Origin: Streptomyces sp. QL37
GTDB lineage: Bacteria; Actinomycetota; Actinomycetes; Streptomycetales; Streptomycetaceae
Length of the DNA: 64,000 nt
NCBI RefSeq assembly: GCF_002941025.1
Contig: NZ_PTJS01000001.1
Span: 7,330,605 to 7,394,604 of the forward strand
Reading direction: 5' to 3'
In this document: piece by piece, positions 34,773 through 43,840 of the stretch
Layout of the letters: every line of letters starts with the position of its first letter
Position numbering within the stretch: position 1 is the first letter of the stretch
Made by a program: the position numbers and the translations under genes
The notes under the pieces: model-generated
The model's database searches: none
Seen by the model: the letters and a program-made list of their open reading frames with translations, nothing else
What the model was told of the DNA's origin: nothing

Positions 34773-34963
34773 GCGGGCAGCGTCCCAGCCATGGGCTCGC
34801 CACGGCGCCGACGGGCCGGAGACTTCATCGGAACGGACGAACACCGGCCGCCGGGGGAGGGAACGGGCGGTGCCGGGCGTACGCGCGGAAGGCGGGACCG
34901 GGGCGAGGCGCCCACCCCGTCCGCCTCGCCCTCGGAGTGCGTTACGGCCGCCCCGGCCCAGGG

Positions 34964-35037
34964 CCGGGCCGTCCTGTCCGGCCGGCTCTCACTCGCCGGG
35001 CCGGGCCGTCCTGGTCGGCGGGCTCTCACTCGCCGGG
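34964..35037. repeat. 37-nt tandem duplication spanning the acylase stop codon
   Basis: Two adjacent 37-nt units, 34964-35000 and 35001-35037, differ at three positions. The right-hand unit contains the stop codon of the leftward acylase gene (35026-35028); the left-hand unit repeats that end just downstream of the gene. Confidence 0.85.
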
Positions 35038-37311
35038 CCGGTACCTCCGCTCCACGTGCCCCTCCAGCTCGTCGGGGTAGAAGTAGACACGCCGCAGGTC
35101 GCCGCTCGCGTAGCGTTCGACCTGGTCGTCGAAGTGCGGGGAGCCCGGGTGACCGCTCACGCCGCCCGCCGTGACCGCCCAGGCGCGCAGCCGCGGCCCG
35201 AACTCCACCACCGCGACGAAGGAGTTGCCGCTGGTGCCGTAGTAGCGCTTCGTACCCGGGTAGGCCTTCGCACCGAACGACGCGAGCGAACCCCAGCGCG
35301 AGGAGGCGAAGGGGACCGGAACGCTCGGCTTGTCGTCGTCGAACTCCTGGACGATCGCGCCGTCGTTGCGCTGGTAGCGGTTGATCTCGCCCCACTCCAC
35401 GTACCGGCTGCCGAAGTCCCGCTCCAGCCGCGCCACCGCCGTGCCGAGTGCCTCGATGCGCTCGGCGTCGGTGGCGCGGTCGGCCATGTAGTCCCACCCC
35501 GAGAGTCCGGCGTCCGCGGCCGCTTGCGCGGTCATCGCCCACAGGTCCTCACCCCAGAACACGGCCACCGACATGGCCGTCGACCGCGCCGACCAGCGAC
35601 AGTCCCAGTGGCGCAGCAGGGCGATGGGGCCGGAGAGCCGCTTCCTCCGCGCGCTGCCACGGGGAAGCCCGTCCCACGCGGCGACGAGGCCGGGGAGCAA
35701 CCGGGCGAAGGCCGTGAGGTACGGGTCGAAGGCGGCCTCGATCAGCGTCCGCGGGGTGAAGTCCTTGCGCGCGGTCAGGACCCGGATCGCCTGAGGTCCG
35801 CGCGGGTTCTCACCGGCCTTGTCGAAGTAGCGCGGGTAGTCGGCGGCGTCCGGGCTCTCGTCACCGGCGGCGGTCCACGGCCAGTTGTTGGTGTTGAAGG
35901 CCCAGCCGTTCCTGGGATTCACGGCCTGCGGCATGCTCGCCAGGCTGTGCAGTCCGTTCCAGTCGGTGGCGGGGTCGCTGCCGTCGACGTTCTTGAGATA
36001 GTCGAAGCGGTCGTCGCGCTTCGGCATGAACTGCGGCATCAGAAAGGCGATGTCGCCCCTGGAATCGGCGAAGAGGGTGTTGTTGGAGCTGTTCGCCTTG
36101 AGTTCCGCGACCCGGATGTACTCCTCGTAGTTCTTCGTCGTGGTGCGCAGGAAGCTCTGCTTGAGCGCGTCGACGGGCTTGTTCATCAGCGCGCACGCGA
36201 TCCACTTGCCGTCCTCCTCGCGGACGACAGGGCCGTGGTGGGTGGCGAAGGTGGTGAAGCTCCGCTCCTCCAGGCCGCCGTCCTCGGTGCGGCAGGACAG
36301 CGTGACCGTCCTCGTGGTGACGGGGCGCAGCTCGTCGCCGTAACGGTAGAAGTACTCCCCGCCCTCCCCGCCCTCCCCGTCCGGACGAGTCACGATCGTC
36401 TCGGCGAAGTTGTCGATGTTGTCGACCCCGGCCGTCGTGTGCATCCAGCCGGTGTCGGCGTTGAAGCCCTGGTAGATGAAGAACTGGCCCCAGGTGGCGG
36501 CCCCGTAGACGTCGAGTCCCCGCTTGCTGGTCACGTGCTGCTCGGCGCGGAAGAAGAAGCTGGTGTGGGGGTTGATGAGGAGCAGGGCGTGGCCGTCGCG
36601 GGTGTGGCTCGGCGCGATGGCCATGCCGTTCGACCCGGTCGGCTCGCGGAACGTCAGGCCTGTCTCGTCGTCGGTCGTCGGCACGTCGCGCTCGGCGTAG
36701 AAGGCTTCGAGCCGGCTGAGCGGGATCGACTCGATGTCGCCGCCGATGCTGCCCTCCGAGAAGCTCAGCGGCATCCACGGCTCGAAGCGGTCGAGTGCGC
36801 GCGGGCGCACTTCGGGGTGGGTGGCGAGGTAGTAGTTGAGGCCGTCCGCCCAGGCCCGCATCAAGGTGCGCAGCCAGGCGGGGGACCTGGCGTAGTCCTT
36901 CTTCAGCTCCTCGTGGTCGAGATAGAGCCGCTGGCGCAGGTCCTGCCATATCGCGCTCTCGCCCTCAGCCTCGGCGAGCCGGCCGAGGGCTGTCAGGTAA
37001 TTGGTCTCGACCCGGTTGAAGTCGTCCTCGGCCTGGCTGTACATCATCCCGAACACCGCGTCGGCGTCACTCTCGCCGACCACGTGCGGGACACCCCAGT
37101 CGTCGCGGGTGATCGTCACGCGAGCGGCGTGTCGTCGCCAGCGGGCCGCGTCCGACGCTGTGCCCGACACCGTGTCCGAAGCCGCGAGCGCACTGCCGGC
37201 CGGCAGTCCCGCCGTGACGACGGCCAGCCCGGCGGCACCACCCAGGACGCGGCGTCGGCTCAGTCCTCCGTGCGGTCCCGGGGTCTGCTCTGTGTTCTGC
37301 GCGTCGCTCAT
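35026..37311 (-). CDS. Secreted penicillin-acylase-type N-terminal nucleophile hydrolase
   Basis: A 761-residue amidohydrolase precursor. A Tat signal peptide is clear (SRRRVLGGAAGLAVVTAGLP, residues 18-37), followed by AxA-type cleavage near residue 43. Family members cut themselves before a Ser that becomes the N-terminal nucleophile; here that is Ser227 in EPTGSNGMAIAP. The following segment (HALLLINPHTSFFFRAEQHV, then a TTAGVDNIDNF) matches the beta subunit. Substrates in the family include beta-lactams, acyl-homoserine lactones and cyclic lipopeptides; the specificity is unknown. The ATG at 37311 gives the signal peptide directly. A promoter and an inverted repeat lie upstream. Confidence 0.88.
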   Translation of the reverse strand: MSDAQNTEQTPGPHGGLSRRRVLGGAAGLAVVTAGLPAGSALAASDTVSGTASDAARWRRHAARVTITRDDWGVPHVVGESDADAVFGMMYSQAEDDFNRVETNYLTALGRLAEAEGESAIWQDLRQRLYLDHEELKKDYARSPAWLRTLMRAWADGLNYYLATHPEVRPRALDRFEPWMPLSFSEGSIGGDIESIPLSRLEAFYAERDVPTTDDETGLTFREPTGSNGMAIAPSHTRDGHALLLINPHTSFFFRAEQHVTSKRGLDVYGAATWGQFFIYQGFNADTGWMHTTAGVDNIDNFAETIVTRPDGEGGEGGEYFYRYGDELRPVTTRTVTLSCRTEDGGLEERSFTTFATHHGPVVREEDGKWIACALMNKPVDALKQSFLRTTTKNYEEYIRVAELKANSSNNTLFADSRGDIAFLMPQFMPKRDDRFDYLKNVDGSDPATDWNGLHSLASMPQAVNPRNGWAFNTNNWPWTAAGDESPDAADYPRYFDKAGENPRGPQAIRVLTARKDFTPRTLIEAAFDPYLTAFARLLPGLVAAWDGLPRGSARRKRLSGPIALLRHWDCRWSARSTAMSVAVFWGEDLWAMTAQAAADAGLSGWDYMADRATDAERIEALGTAVARLERDFGSRYVEWGEINRYQRNDGAIVQEFDDDKPSVPVPFASSRWGSLASFGAKAYPGTKRYYGTSGNSFVAVVEFGPRLRAWAVTAGGVSGHPGSPHFDDQVERYASGDLRRVYFYPDELEGHVERRYRPGE

Positions 37312-37342
37312 CAAATGCTCCCCATCGGCTGTCGCGGCAGGA

Positions 37343-37404
37343 CGCGTGGATTCCGGTTGATCATCCACGCGGACAGTCCTATCCATGACGGGGCGCGTTG
37401 ACAA
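37343..37404 (-). promoter_or_regulatory. Promoter and candidate operator of the acylase gene
   Basis: On the minus strand TTGTCA (37399-37404) and TAGGAC (37376-37381) are separated by 17 nt, a good sigma-70-like promoter. Just downstream is a perfect 9-bp inverted repeat, CGCGTGGAT/ATCCACGCG (37343-37371, 11-nt spacer), ending 31 nt before the start codon. A repressor site in the initial transcribed region is likely. Confidence 0.6.
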
Positions 37405-37621
37405 GATCCCCGCCACGGCCCGAGCAGCCGAAAGCGGGCGAAGGGCTCCCGCCGCGCTTTCCCGCAGCCCTGTCGTCGCGGCGTACCTCCGGGTGAACCT
37501 GCCGGGGGAGTCCGACGGCTGCAACGGCTCGGCCGGCTCGCACCCCGGACCACGCCGACAAGCCGGCCACCTGCTGAGCGGTGGTGGTGCCGGGGAGCGG
37601 GCCTCCGGCGGCACGGACCCG

Positions 37622-39013
37622 TCAGTCCTTACCGGCCGCCGGCTTCTCGTCGTACTGGGACGTGCCCGAGTCCAGCAGGGGCGACTGGGTCTTGAGGTGC
37701 GCGGGGGCGAAGGCCCGGAGCGCGTGGTAGCCGGTGATCACGACGAGCGTGCCGAGCGCGATGCCGCTGAGCTCGAAGTTGTCGGTGATCTTCAGGCTGA
37801 CGCCGCCGACGCCGATGATGATGCCCGCGGCGGCCGGTACGAGGTTGAGGGGGTTACGCAGGTCGACCTTGGCGTTCAGCCAGATCTGGGCGCCCAGGAG
37901 GCCGATCATGCCGTACAGGATCACGGTGATGCCGCCGAGCACCCCGCCGGGGATCGCGGCGACGACCGCGCCGAACTTGGGGCAGAGTCCGAACAGCAGC
38001 GCGAAGAAGGCCGCCGCCCAGTAGGCCGCGGTGGAGTAGACCCGGGTCGCCGCCATGACGCCGATGTTCTCGGAGTACGTGGTGTTGGGCGGGCCGCCGA
38101 CGGCCGTGGAGAGCATCGAGGCGGCGCCGTCCGCGGCGATCGCGGTGCCCAGCTTGTCGTCGAGGGAGTCGCCGGTCATCTCGCCGACGGCCTTCACGTG
38201 CCCGGCGTTCTCGGCGATCAGGGCGATGACGACCGGCAGCGCGACGAGGATCGCGGACCACTCGAAGCTCGGCGCGTGGAAGGACGGCAGCCCGATCCAG
38301 TCCGCGTCCGCCACGGCCGACAGGTCGAGCCGCCAGTGGTCGACGGCCTCCGCGCCCCCGGCCGGGGAGTGGATCTTCCCGAAGACCAGGTCGAGCACCC
38401 AGGACAGGACATAGCCGAAGACGAGCCCGAGGAAGATCGCGATACGCGAGAAGAACCCGCGCAGACAGACCACGGCCAGCCCGGTGAACAGCATCACCAA
38501 CAGGGCCGTCCACTGGTCCTGGGGCCAGTACGTCGACGCGGTGACGGGTGCCAGGTTGAATCCGATCAGCATCACGACGGCGCCGGTCACCACCGGGGGC
38601 ATCGCCGCGTGGATGATCCGCGCGCCGAACCGCTGCACCACGAGCCCCACCAGGAACAGCACGGCGCCGACCACCAGGACCGCACCGGTGACCGTGGCAC
38701 TGGTGCCGCCGGTGGCCCGGATCGTCGCCGCCACACCCACGAAGGAGAGCGAGCACCCCAGATAGCTGGGCACCCGGCCCTTCGTCGCCAGCAGGAAGAT
38801 GGCGGTGGCGACGCCCGACATCATGATGGCGAGGTTCGGGTCGAGGCCCATCAGGACGGGCGCCACGAAGGACGCTCCGAACATGGCCACCACGTGCTGG
38901 GCGCCGAGCCCGAACGTACGGGGCCAGGAGAGCCGCTCGTCGGGGCGCACCACGGCGCCCGGCGCGGGCGTCTTTCCGTCGCCGTGCAAGGTCCAGCGCA
39001 CGCCGAGGCCCAT
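37622..39013 (-). CDS. uraA: Uracil permease (NCS2 family)
   Basis: A 463-residue nucleobase:proton symporter with about 14 membrane segments. The family signature GGPPNTTYSENIGVMAATRV carries the NTTYxEN pattern typical of uracil rather than xanthine or urate carriers; the central Glu in LIAENAGHVKA is the proton/substrate residue. The ATG at 39013 has GGGAG 5 nt upstream and begins at the family N-terminus (MGLGVRWTLHGDG). The reading frame is open far upstream into the MFS gene, which I attribute to a frameshift there. Uracil salvage fits the pyrimidine theme of the window's left end. Confidence 0.92.
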   Translation of the reverse strand: MGLGVRWTLHGDGKTPAPGAVVRPDERLSWPRTFGLGAQHVVAMFGASFVAPVLMGLDPNLAIMMSGVATAIFLLATKGRVPSYLGCSLSFVGVAATIRATGGTSATVTGAVLVVGAVLFLVGLVVQRFGARIIHAAMPPVVTGAVVMLIGFNLAPVTASTYWPQDQWTALLVMLFTGLAVVCLRGFFSRIAIFLGLVFGYVLSWVLDLVFGKIHSPAGGAEAVDHWRLDLSAVADADWIGLPSFHAPSFEWSAILVALPVVIALIAENAGHVKAVGEMTGDSLDDKLGTAIAADGAASMLSTAVGGPPNTTYSENIGVMAATRVYSTAAYWAAAFFALLFGLCPKFGAVVAAIPGGVLGGITVILYGMIGLLGAQIWLNAKVDLRNPLNLVPAAAGIIIGVGGVSLKITDNFELSGIALGTLVVITGYHALRAFAPAHLKTQSPLLDSGTSQYDEKPAAGKD

Positions 39014-39164
39014 GGTCGCTCCCTGATTGGTGTGTGCGGTGCGCCCTGGGGGTCCACCCGCGGAAAAGATCAGAGCCATGTTAGTGCCGAGGCGCGCGGC
39101 CTCACGCACGGCCCCGCCGCCGGCGGAATCTGTCCTTCCGCTCCGCCCGTGCGCCGCCCGGCCG

Positions 39165-40393
39165 TCAGCCGCCCGCCGGGCTCCTGTCCGGCGCCGGCTG
39201 CGGAACGCCGCCCTCCGCGACCTTGCGGTCGCCGCCCGCAGCACCCCGGCACCCAGGACCAGGCCGAACGCCAGCACCGTCACCAGGCCGAACGACACGA
39301 GCAGCGACGTCGCCTCCGCCAGCGAGCCGATCGCCGACGGGGCGATGAGCCCGGAGGTGTACGTGATGGTGGCGACACCGGCGATGGCCCGGCTCGGGTT
39401 CGTGCCGCTGCGCCCGGCCGCGGCGAACGCCAGCGGAACGACGACCGCCACGCCGAGCCCCAGCAGCCCGAAGCCGGTGAGCGCCAGGGCGGCACCGGGC
39501 GCCAGGACCACGAGCAGTCCGCCGACCGTGGCCAGCGCGCCTCCGACCCGTACGGTCCGCACCGCACCGAAACGGTCCACGACCCTGTCGCCGGCGATCC
39601 GGGCGATGGCCATCATCAGGGCGAATGCCGTGGTCGACGCCGCGGCGAGCCCGGCGGAGCTGCCCATGACGTCCCGGAGGTAGACCGCCGACCAGTCCAT
39701 GCTGGCACCCTCGGCGAACACCGCACAGAAGCCCACCGCACCGATGATCAGTGCCGACTTCGGCGGAAGGGTGAAGCGGGGCGGCGGCTCCTCGTCGGGC
39801 GGGCTGCGCAGGTCCAGGACCCCCTGGCAGGCGGCCAGGCCGAGCGCCGTCAGCACCAGGGCGGCAAGGGTGTGGTGCAGCCGGGCGTCGGCCCCGATGT
39901 GCGCCGCGACCGTGCCCGCCGCCGAGCCGATCAGGGCGCCCACGCTCCACATGCCGTGCAGCCCGGACATGATCGACCTGTCGAGCCGGTTCTCCACCTC
40001 GACGCCGAGCGCGTTCATCGCGACGTCCGACATGCCCGCGGTCGCCCCGTACACGAACAGCGCGAGGCAGAGCGTCAGCAGATTCGGGGCCAGGGCGGGC
40101 AGGATCAGTGCCAGCGTCCAAAGCGCCAGCAGACCGCGCAGAGCCGTCCGCGCCCCGAACCGGTGACTGACGCTGCCGGCCAGCGGCATGGCCAGCGAGG
40201 CGCCGATGGCCGGGAAGGCGAGGGCCAGACCGAGCTGGCCCGCACTCACCGAGGCGTGGTCCTGGATCCACGGGACCCGGGTCGCGAAGCTGCCGGTCAC
40301 CGCCCCGTGGACGGCGAAGACCGCGGCGACCGCGTATCTGGCCCGCCTTATCTGCTCCGTGCCGAAGACCGGGACCGCTTGATCCTTTTTCAT
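39165..40393 (-). CDS. MFS transporter with an apparent frameshift near its 3' end
   Basis: A major facilitator of about 12 helices, roughly 409 residues, starting with ATG 40393. Typical segments are GSFATRVPWIQDHA and DVAMNALGVEVE (the FHFDAS/sugar-type MFS group seen next to ROK regulators). The main frame runs without a stop into the uracil permease gene, giving a 923-codon fusion. The linker in that frame has poor third-position GC, whereas another frame from about 39232 reads GDRKVAEGGVPQPAPDRSPA and stops at 39165 with typical codon use. A one-base indel near 39230-39240, real or from sequencing, is the simplest reading. Confidence 0.75.
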
Positions 40394-40466
40394 ACGCCGT
40401 GCCCTCCCCTGGAATTTACGGCCCGCCGGTGACCCGGCGCCGCCTCTCGCGGTGCGGAGCGTAAAC

Positions 40467-40487
40467 TATCAGGAACCCTGCCTGATA
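40467..40487. promoter_or_regulatory. Operator between divergent MFS and ROK genes
   Basis: A perfect 7-bp inverted repeat TATCAGG-aaccctg-CCTGATA in an AT-rich patch, 74 bp from the MFS start and 47 bp from the ROK start. The position suits autoregulation and control of the transporter by the ROK protein. Confidence 0.65.
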
Positions 40488-40534
40488 AATAAGCCCACGG
40501 CGTCGGTCTCTCAGCGATCTGGAAGGATCCCGGC

Positions 40535-41734
40535 ATGCCCGCATCCCCGAGCACCGCCCGGGCCATCAACGACCGGCTCGCCCTGCGACTCCTCCAGCAG
40601 GACGGCCCGCTGACGGCCACTCAGCTGAAGACCCTGACCGGTCTGTCCCGCCCCACCGTCGCCGATCTGGTGGACCGGCTTCAGGACGCCGGCCTGGTCC
40701 GGGTCGTCGGGGAGAGCGGCTCGGACCGCCGGGGGCCCAACGCCCGGCTGTACGGGATCGTCGCCGACCGCGCGCACCTGGCCGCCCTCGACGTACGTAC
40801 GGACAGCGTCGCCGTGACCGTGGCGGACCTGCTCGGCGTCACGCTCGCCGAGGCCACGCTGCCGATCGACGGCGACACCGGGACGCGGCCCGCCGTCGAG
40901 CGCGCCGTGGCGATGCTGGAGCGCACCGCACGCACCGCCGGCACGGCCCCGCTTCACAGCGTCGGTATCGGCGCCCCCGGCCTGATCGACCCGGTCACCG
41001 GCGAGCTCAGGAACACCGCCGGGCTCCCCGCCTGGCACGGCGGCCTGGTCAGGGAGCTCCAGCAGCGGCTCTCCGCCACCGTCCTCGTGGAGAACGAGAC
41101 CAATCTCGCGGCCGTCGCGGAGCACCGCATCGGAGCCGCCCAGGACCGCGACACCTTCGTGCTGCTCTGGCTCGGCCACGGGATCGGTGCAGCCGTCATG
41201 CTTGACGGCAAGCTGCGTCGCGGAGCCTCGGGCGGGGCGGGGGAGATCGGTTTCCTGCCGGTGCCCGGCACGTCGGGGGTCCCTTCCGCGGTCAACTGCG
41301 ACGGAGGTTTTCACTCCCTCGTGGGTTCCGCCGCCGTCTGCCGGCTGGCCGCGGACCACGGCATCAGGGCCTGGGACCCCGCTGCGGACGGGGCGCAGGA
41401 GCAGGACCCCGCAGCCGCCTTCGCCGTGCGCGCCGCGCTGCGTGCGGGCGACGGGAACGGCGAGGCCTTCCTGGCGGCGCTCGCGGACCGCCTCGCGCTC
41501 GGCGCCGCCTCCGTGGTCTCCGTGCTCGACCCCGGCTGCCTGGTCCTGGCCGGCGAGGTGGGCCGCGCCGGGGGCGACGCGCTCGCCGCGCGGGTGGAGG
41601 ACCGGCTGGCCCGGATGTCACCGCTGCGCACGGAGGTCAGGGCCGGGACACTGGGCGGCGGCGCGGTCCTGCGCGGCGCACTGTTCGCGGCGCGGGACGC
41701 GGCGCAGGAGGCGCTGTTCGGGGCGGGGGGATGA
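40535..41734 (+). CDS. ROK-family transcriptional regulator
   Basis: A 399-residue repressor: N-terminal winged HTH (GPLTATQLKTLTGLSRPTVA near residues 28-47) and a C-terminal ROK sugar-kinase-like domain with the ATP-like DxGxT region degenerate. GIGAPGLIDP and ETNLAAVAEHRIG are typical. The cysteine zinc signature of classical ROK proteins (CxCGxxGC) is absent; NCDGG stands in its place, so zinc binding is doubtful. It is divergent from the MFS transporter and shares an operator region with it. The inducer is probably a sugar or sugar derivative. Confidence 0.88.
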   Translation: MPASPSTARAINDRLALRLLQQDGPLTATQLKTLTGLSRPTVADLVDRLQDAGLVRVVGESGSDRRGPNARLYGIVADRAHLAALDVRTDSVAVTVADLLGVTLAEATLPIDGDTGTRPAVERAVAMLERTARTAGTAPLHSVGIGAPGLIDPVTGELRNTAGLPAWHGGLVRELQQRLSATVLVENETNLAAVAEHRIGAAQDRDTFVLLWLGHGIGAAVMLDGKLRRGASGGAGEIGFLPVPGTSGVPSAVNCDGGFHSLVGSAAVCRLAADHGIRAWDPAADGAQEQDPAAAFAVRAALRAGDGNGEAFLAALADRLALGAASVVSVLDPGCLVLAGEVGRAGGDALAARVEDRLARMSPLRTEVRAGTLGGGAVLRGALFAARDAAQEALFGAGG

Positions 41735-41749
41735 GGGGGGCCTGGCGTC

Positions 41750-41990
41750 CTCCGCGAACCTGCTCCGGGGACGTGCACTGATAGGTCTCGACAGGGCTGC
41801 CGGTCGCCGTCAGCTTGGTGGCGTCGCCGCGATCCCGAAGTCGAGGACCTTCACCGTCCCGTCCTGAGTGACCAGGAGGTTTCCCAGCCTGAGGTCGCGG
41901 TGGACCACGGGCACGTCGTGCGCGTACGACAGCACGGTGGCGACCTGCGCCGCGACGGCCACGGCAGCTGACCGGCAACGGGTGACCAGC
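41750..41990 (-). pseudogene. Remnant of a Ser/Thr protein kinase
   Basis: The minus strand encodes the kinase catalytic loop and DFG region ([17 protein letters not shown], then [11 protein letters not shown]). After a frame change near 41825 the activation segment end continues (TATGSPVETYQCTSPEQVRG). The N-lobe, including the ATP-binding Gly loop, and the C-lobe are missing. No open frame covers it. It is a decayed, truncated Hanks-type kinase gene. Confidence 0.7.
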
Positions 41991-42123
41991 AGTCGGCCGA
42001 CCACAGGTCACCGGCCTCATCCAGCGGAACCAGCACCGCCGTCCGCCGGAACTCACCCAGCAACACAGCAGACTCTCGCCGAGCCGCACGCAACTGGTCC
42101 TGTTCGGCCTCCACCGACTTCAC
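41991..42123 (-). pseudogene. Fragment of an SseB-like gene
   Basis: About 44 codons resembling the middle of SseB-family proteins ([20 protein letters not shown] followed by WSAD), abutting the kinase remnant directly. The rest of the gene is gone. Such proteins are often encoded among regulatory accessory genes in Streptomyces. The assignment rests on one short match. Confidence 0.45.
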
Positions 42124-42220
42124 AAGGGCGCTCGCTCGGCGGGCGGCCCTGAAAGATCATCCAGGTCCGCCAGCGCAGGATCATCACACGCACGGATTTT
42201 CGAGTGCAACGTGACATCGC

Positions 42221-42715
42221 CTACTGGCTGGATCCTGCTGCCACGAGCAAGGGGGAGACTTCCAGGACTGCCCACACCGTCTTGCCCGGCCCGTCCGCGC
42301 AGGGGTACCAGCCCCAGCGATCGGCGAGGGTCGCGACCAACAGGAGGCCGCGGCCGCCCTCCTGATCGGGCGAGGCCGGATCGGTGGGGGTGGGGAGGCA
42401 TTCGCCCCGGGTGTCGGTCACCTCGACGCGGATGGCGGTGCCTTCGGCGGAGAGGCGGAGGCGGAAGTCCCGGCCGGACACGTGACCGTGGCGCACCGCG
42501 TTGCTGCTGAGCTCGGCAACGGTCAGCAGCAACGCATCGTGCGCGTCGCTCCCGTACGGGATGCCCCAGCTGTCGAGGCGTTCGCCGGCCAGGCGCCGTG
42601 CAAGGCGGGCGCCGCGCGGGGTGGAACTGAAACGCATCGTGAAGTGGTGCCAGGGGAAACGGGTGCGAAGGGTGCGGGGCGGGCGGAGGGGGAGGGGAGG
42701 TCGGGTGCTGGTCAT
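42221..42715 (-). CDS. HATPase-domain protein, RsbW/anti-sigma-factor kinase-like
   Basis: A 164-residue GHKL-fold protein. The N box is ELSSNAVRHG (residues ~69-78), the G1 box VTDTRGE and the G2 box GGRGLLLVATLADRWGW. Streptomyces carry dozens of such stand-alone ATP-binding proteins; some act as anti-sigma factors or switch-protein kinases. Residues expected for ATP binding are present. Partner genes are not obvious here; the RsbP/STAS cassette lies far away near 61 kb. Confidence 0.85.
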   Translation of the reverse strand: MTSTRPPLPLRPPRTLRTRFPWHHFTMRFSSTPRGARLARRLAGERLDSWGIPYGSDAHDALLLTVAELSSNAVRHGHVSGRDFRLRLSAEGTAIRVEVTDTRGECLPTPTDPASPDQEGGRGLLLVATLADRWGWYPCADGPGKTVWAVLEVSPLLVAAGSSQ

Positions 42716-42875
42716 TCCTCAACGTTGCTCCGCCATGCCTGAACGTGACCATAGGTGACGCGCTGTCACCGGGCGGCTGTACGCGGTGTGTGCGGGGCCT
42801 GTACGCGCGAGCAGCGGGCGGAATGACCAAGGTCGCAGCCTCGGATCCAGTCGGGCCATGGCGGCCCGGGCCGGG

Positions 42876-43840
42876 TCAGGGCAGGCGGGTCAGGTCGCGG
42901 AGTTGTCCGACCAGCGCGTGTACGTCGCGTTCGACGGTCGGAGCGGCGTGCGCCTCCGGCGGAGTGGCCCGGCAGGGGCGGCAGAGGCCGTCGGGGAGGG
43001 CTTCGGGTGCGCCGGGGCGGCCGCACTCAGTGCACTCCGCCAGGAGGCGGCGTCCCGGGGCAGCGGCTGGGGGAGGGGCCGGGCTGCTGGCCACCTGCGG
43101 CGGGAGCTTGTCGGTCAGGCGGCGACGTACGAGGCCGACGGGGGAGCCGACCTGTGCGGGGAGGCCCGCCGTGAGGGCCTGGGTGAGGTAGTGGGTATCC
43201 ACGCCGCGTGTGAACCAGGCGGCGGCCAGCGGCTCCAGGACACGGCAGTCGGATGCGGAGAGCGCCAGGCGCGTGTCCATGCGGCCGAGTTGGGCCAAGG
43301 CGAGGTACGCGGGGGAGGCGGCAACCGGGGGTGTCGTCTGCCTGTGCTGCTCGGGCATGACGAGTGGCGCGGATGCGGGGGCTGCCGGGGCGGGGTGCGC
43401 GGTGGGCTCGGGCGGGGCGGCCCCCCCGCCCGCCAAAGCCGCTTCCGGCGTCGGGTGGCTGCCCTCGGCGGTCAGGAACGCGTCCCACCACTCGTTGTCC
43501 CGGGCGGTGCGGGACCAGTAGGTGCGGGAGACCCAGCGGACCTGGTCGCCTTTGCCGGTCCGGCAGCGTACGCGCCGCAGATGTCCGGCCACTCCGAGGG
43601 CCTTCAACGCGCTGGAGACTGCCATCTGGCCGTACAGCGGAAGGTGTTTGGCGAGCGACTTGATGTCCATCGCCGCGCCGTCGGGGAGCCGGTCGACGTA
43701 TCCGGCGATGTACCGCTCGCGCTCCGGCATCAGGTCGAAGTCATTTACCCGGGGCGCGCGTTGACCTGGCGCGGTGCGCTTGCCGTAGCCGGGGCTGGCT
43801 TTCGCGTACGGGCGCGAGGATGCGGGTGCGCGGAGGGCAG
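42876..43840 (-). pseudogene. 3' part of an HTH regulator gene disrupted by a tandem duplication
   Basis: This stretch holds a complete copy of the duplicated segment plus the rest of the gene. It encodes a winged-HTH-like core (MPERERYIAGYVDRLPDG, DIKSLAKHLPLYGQMAVSSA) and a Pro/Ala-rich middle, and ends with a small cysteine cluster (CTECGRPGAPE, LCRPC). The native start is missing because the duplication separates it from the upstream copy. The frame is open to 43937, so an internally started protein is conceivable. Related Streptomyces proteins are annotated only as helix-turn-helix proteins. Confidence 0.7.

Noticed and set aside
37622..40393. A genuine MFS-uracil permease fusion protein
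   Set aside because: The linker has poor codon bias and the uracil permease has its own ribosome site and start; a frameshift explains it better.
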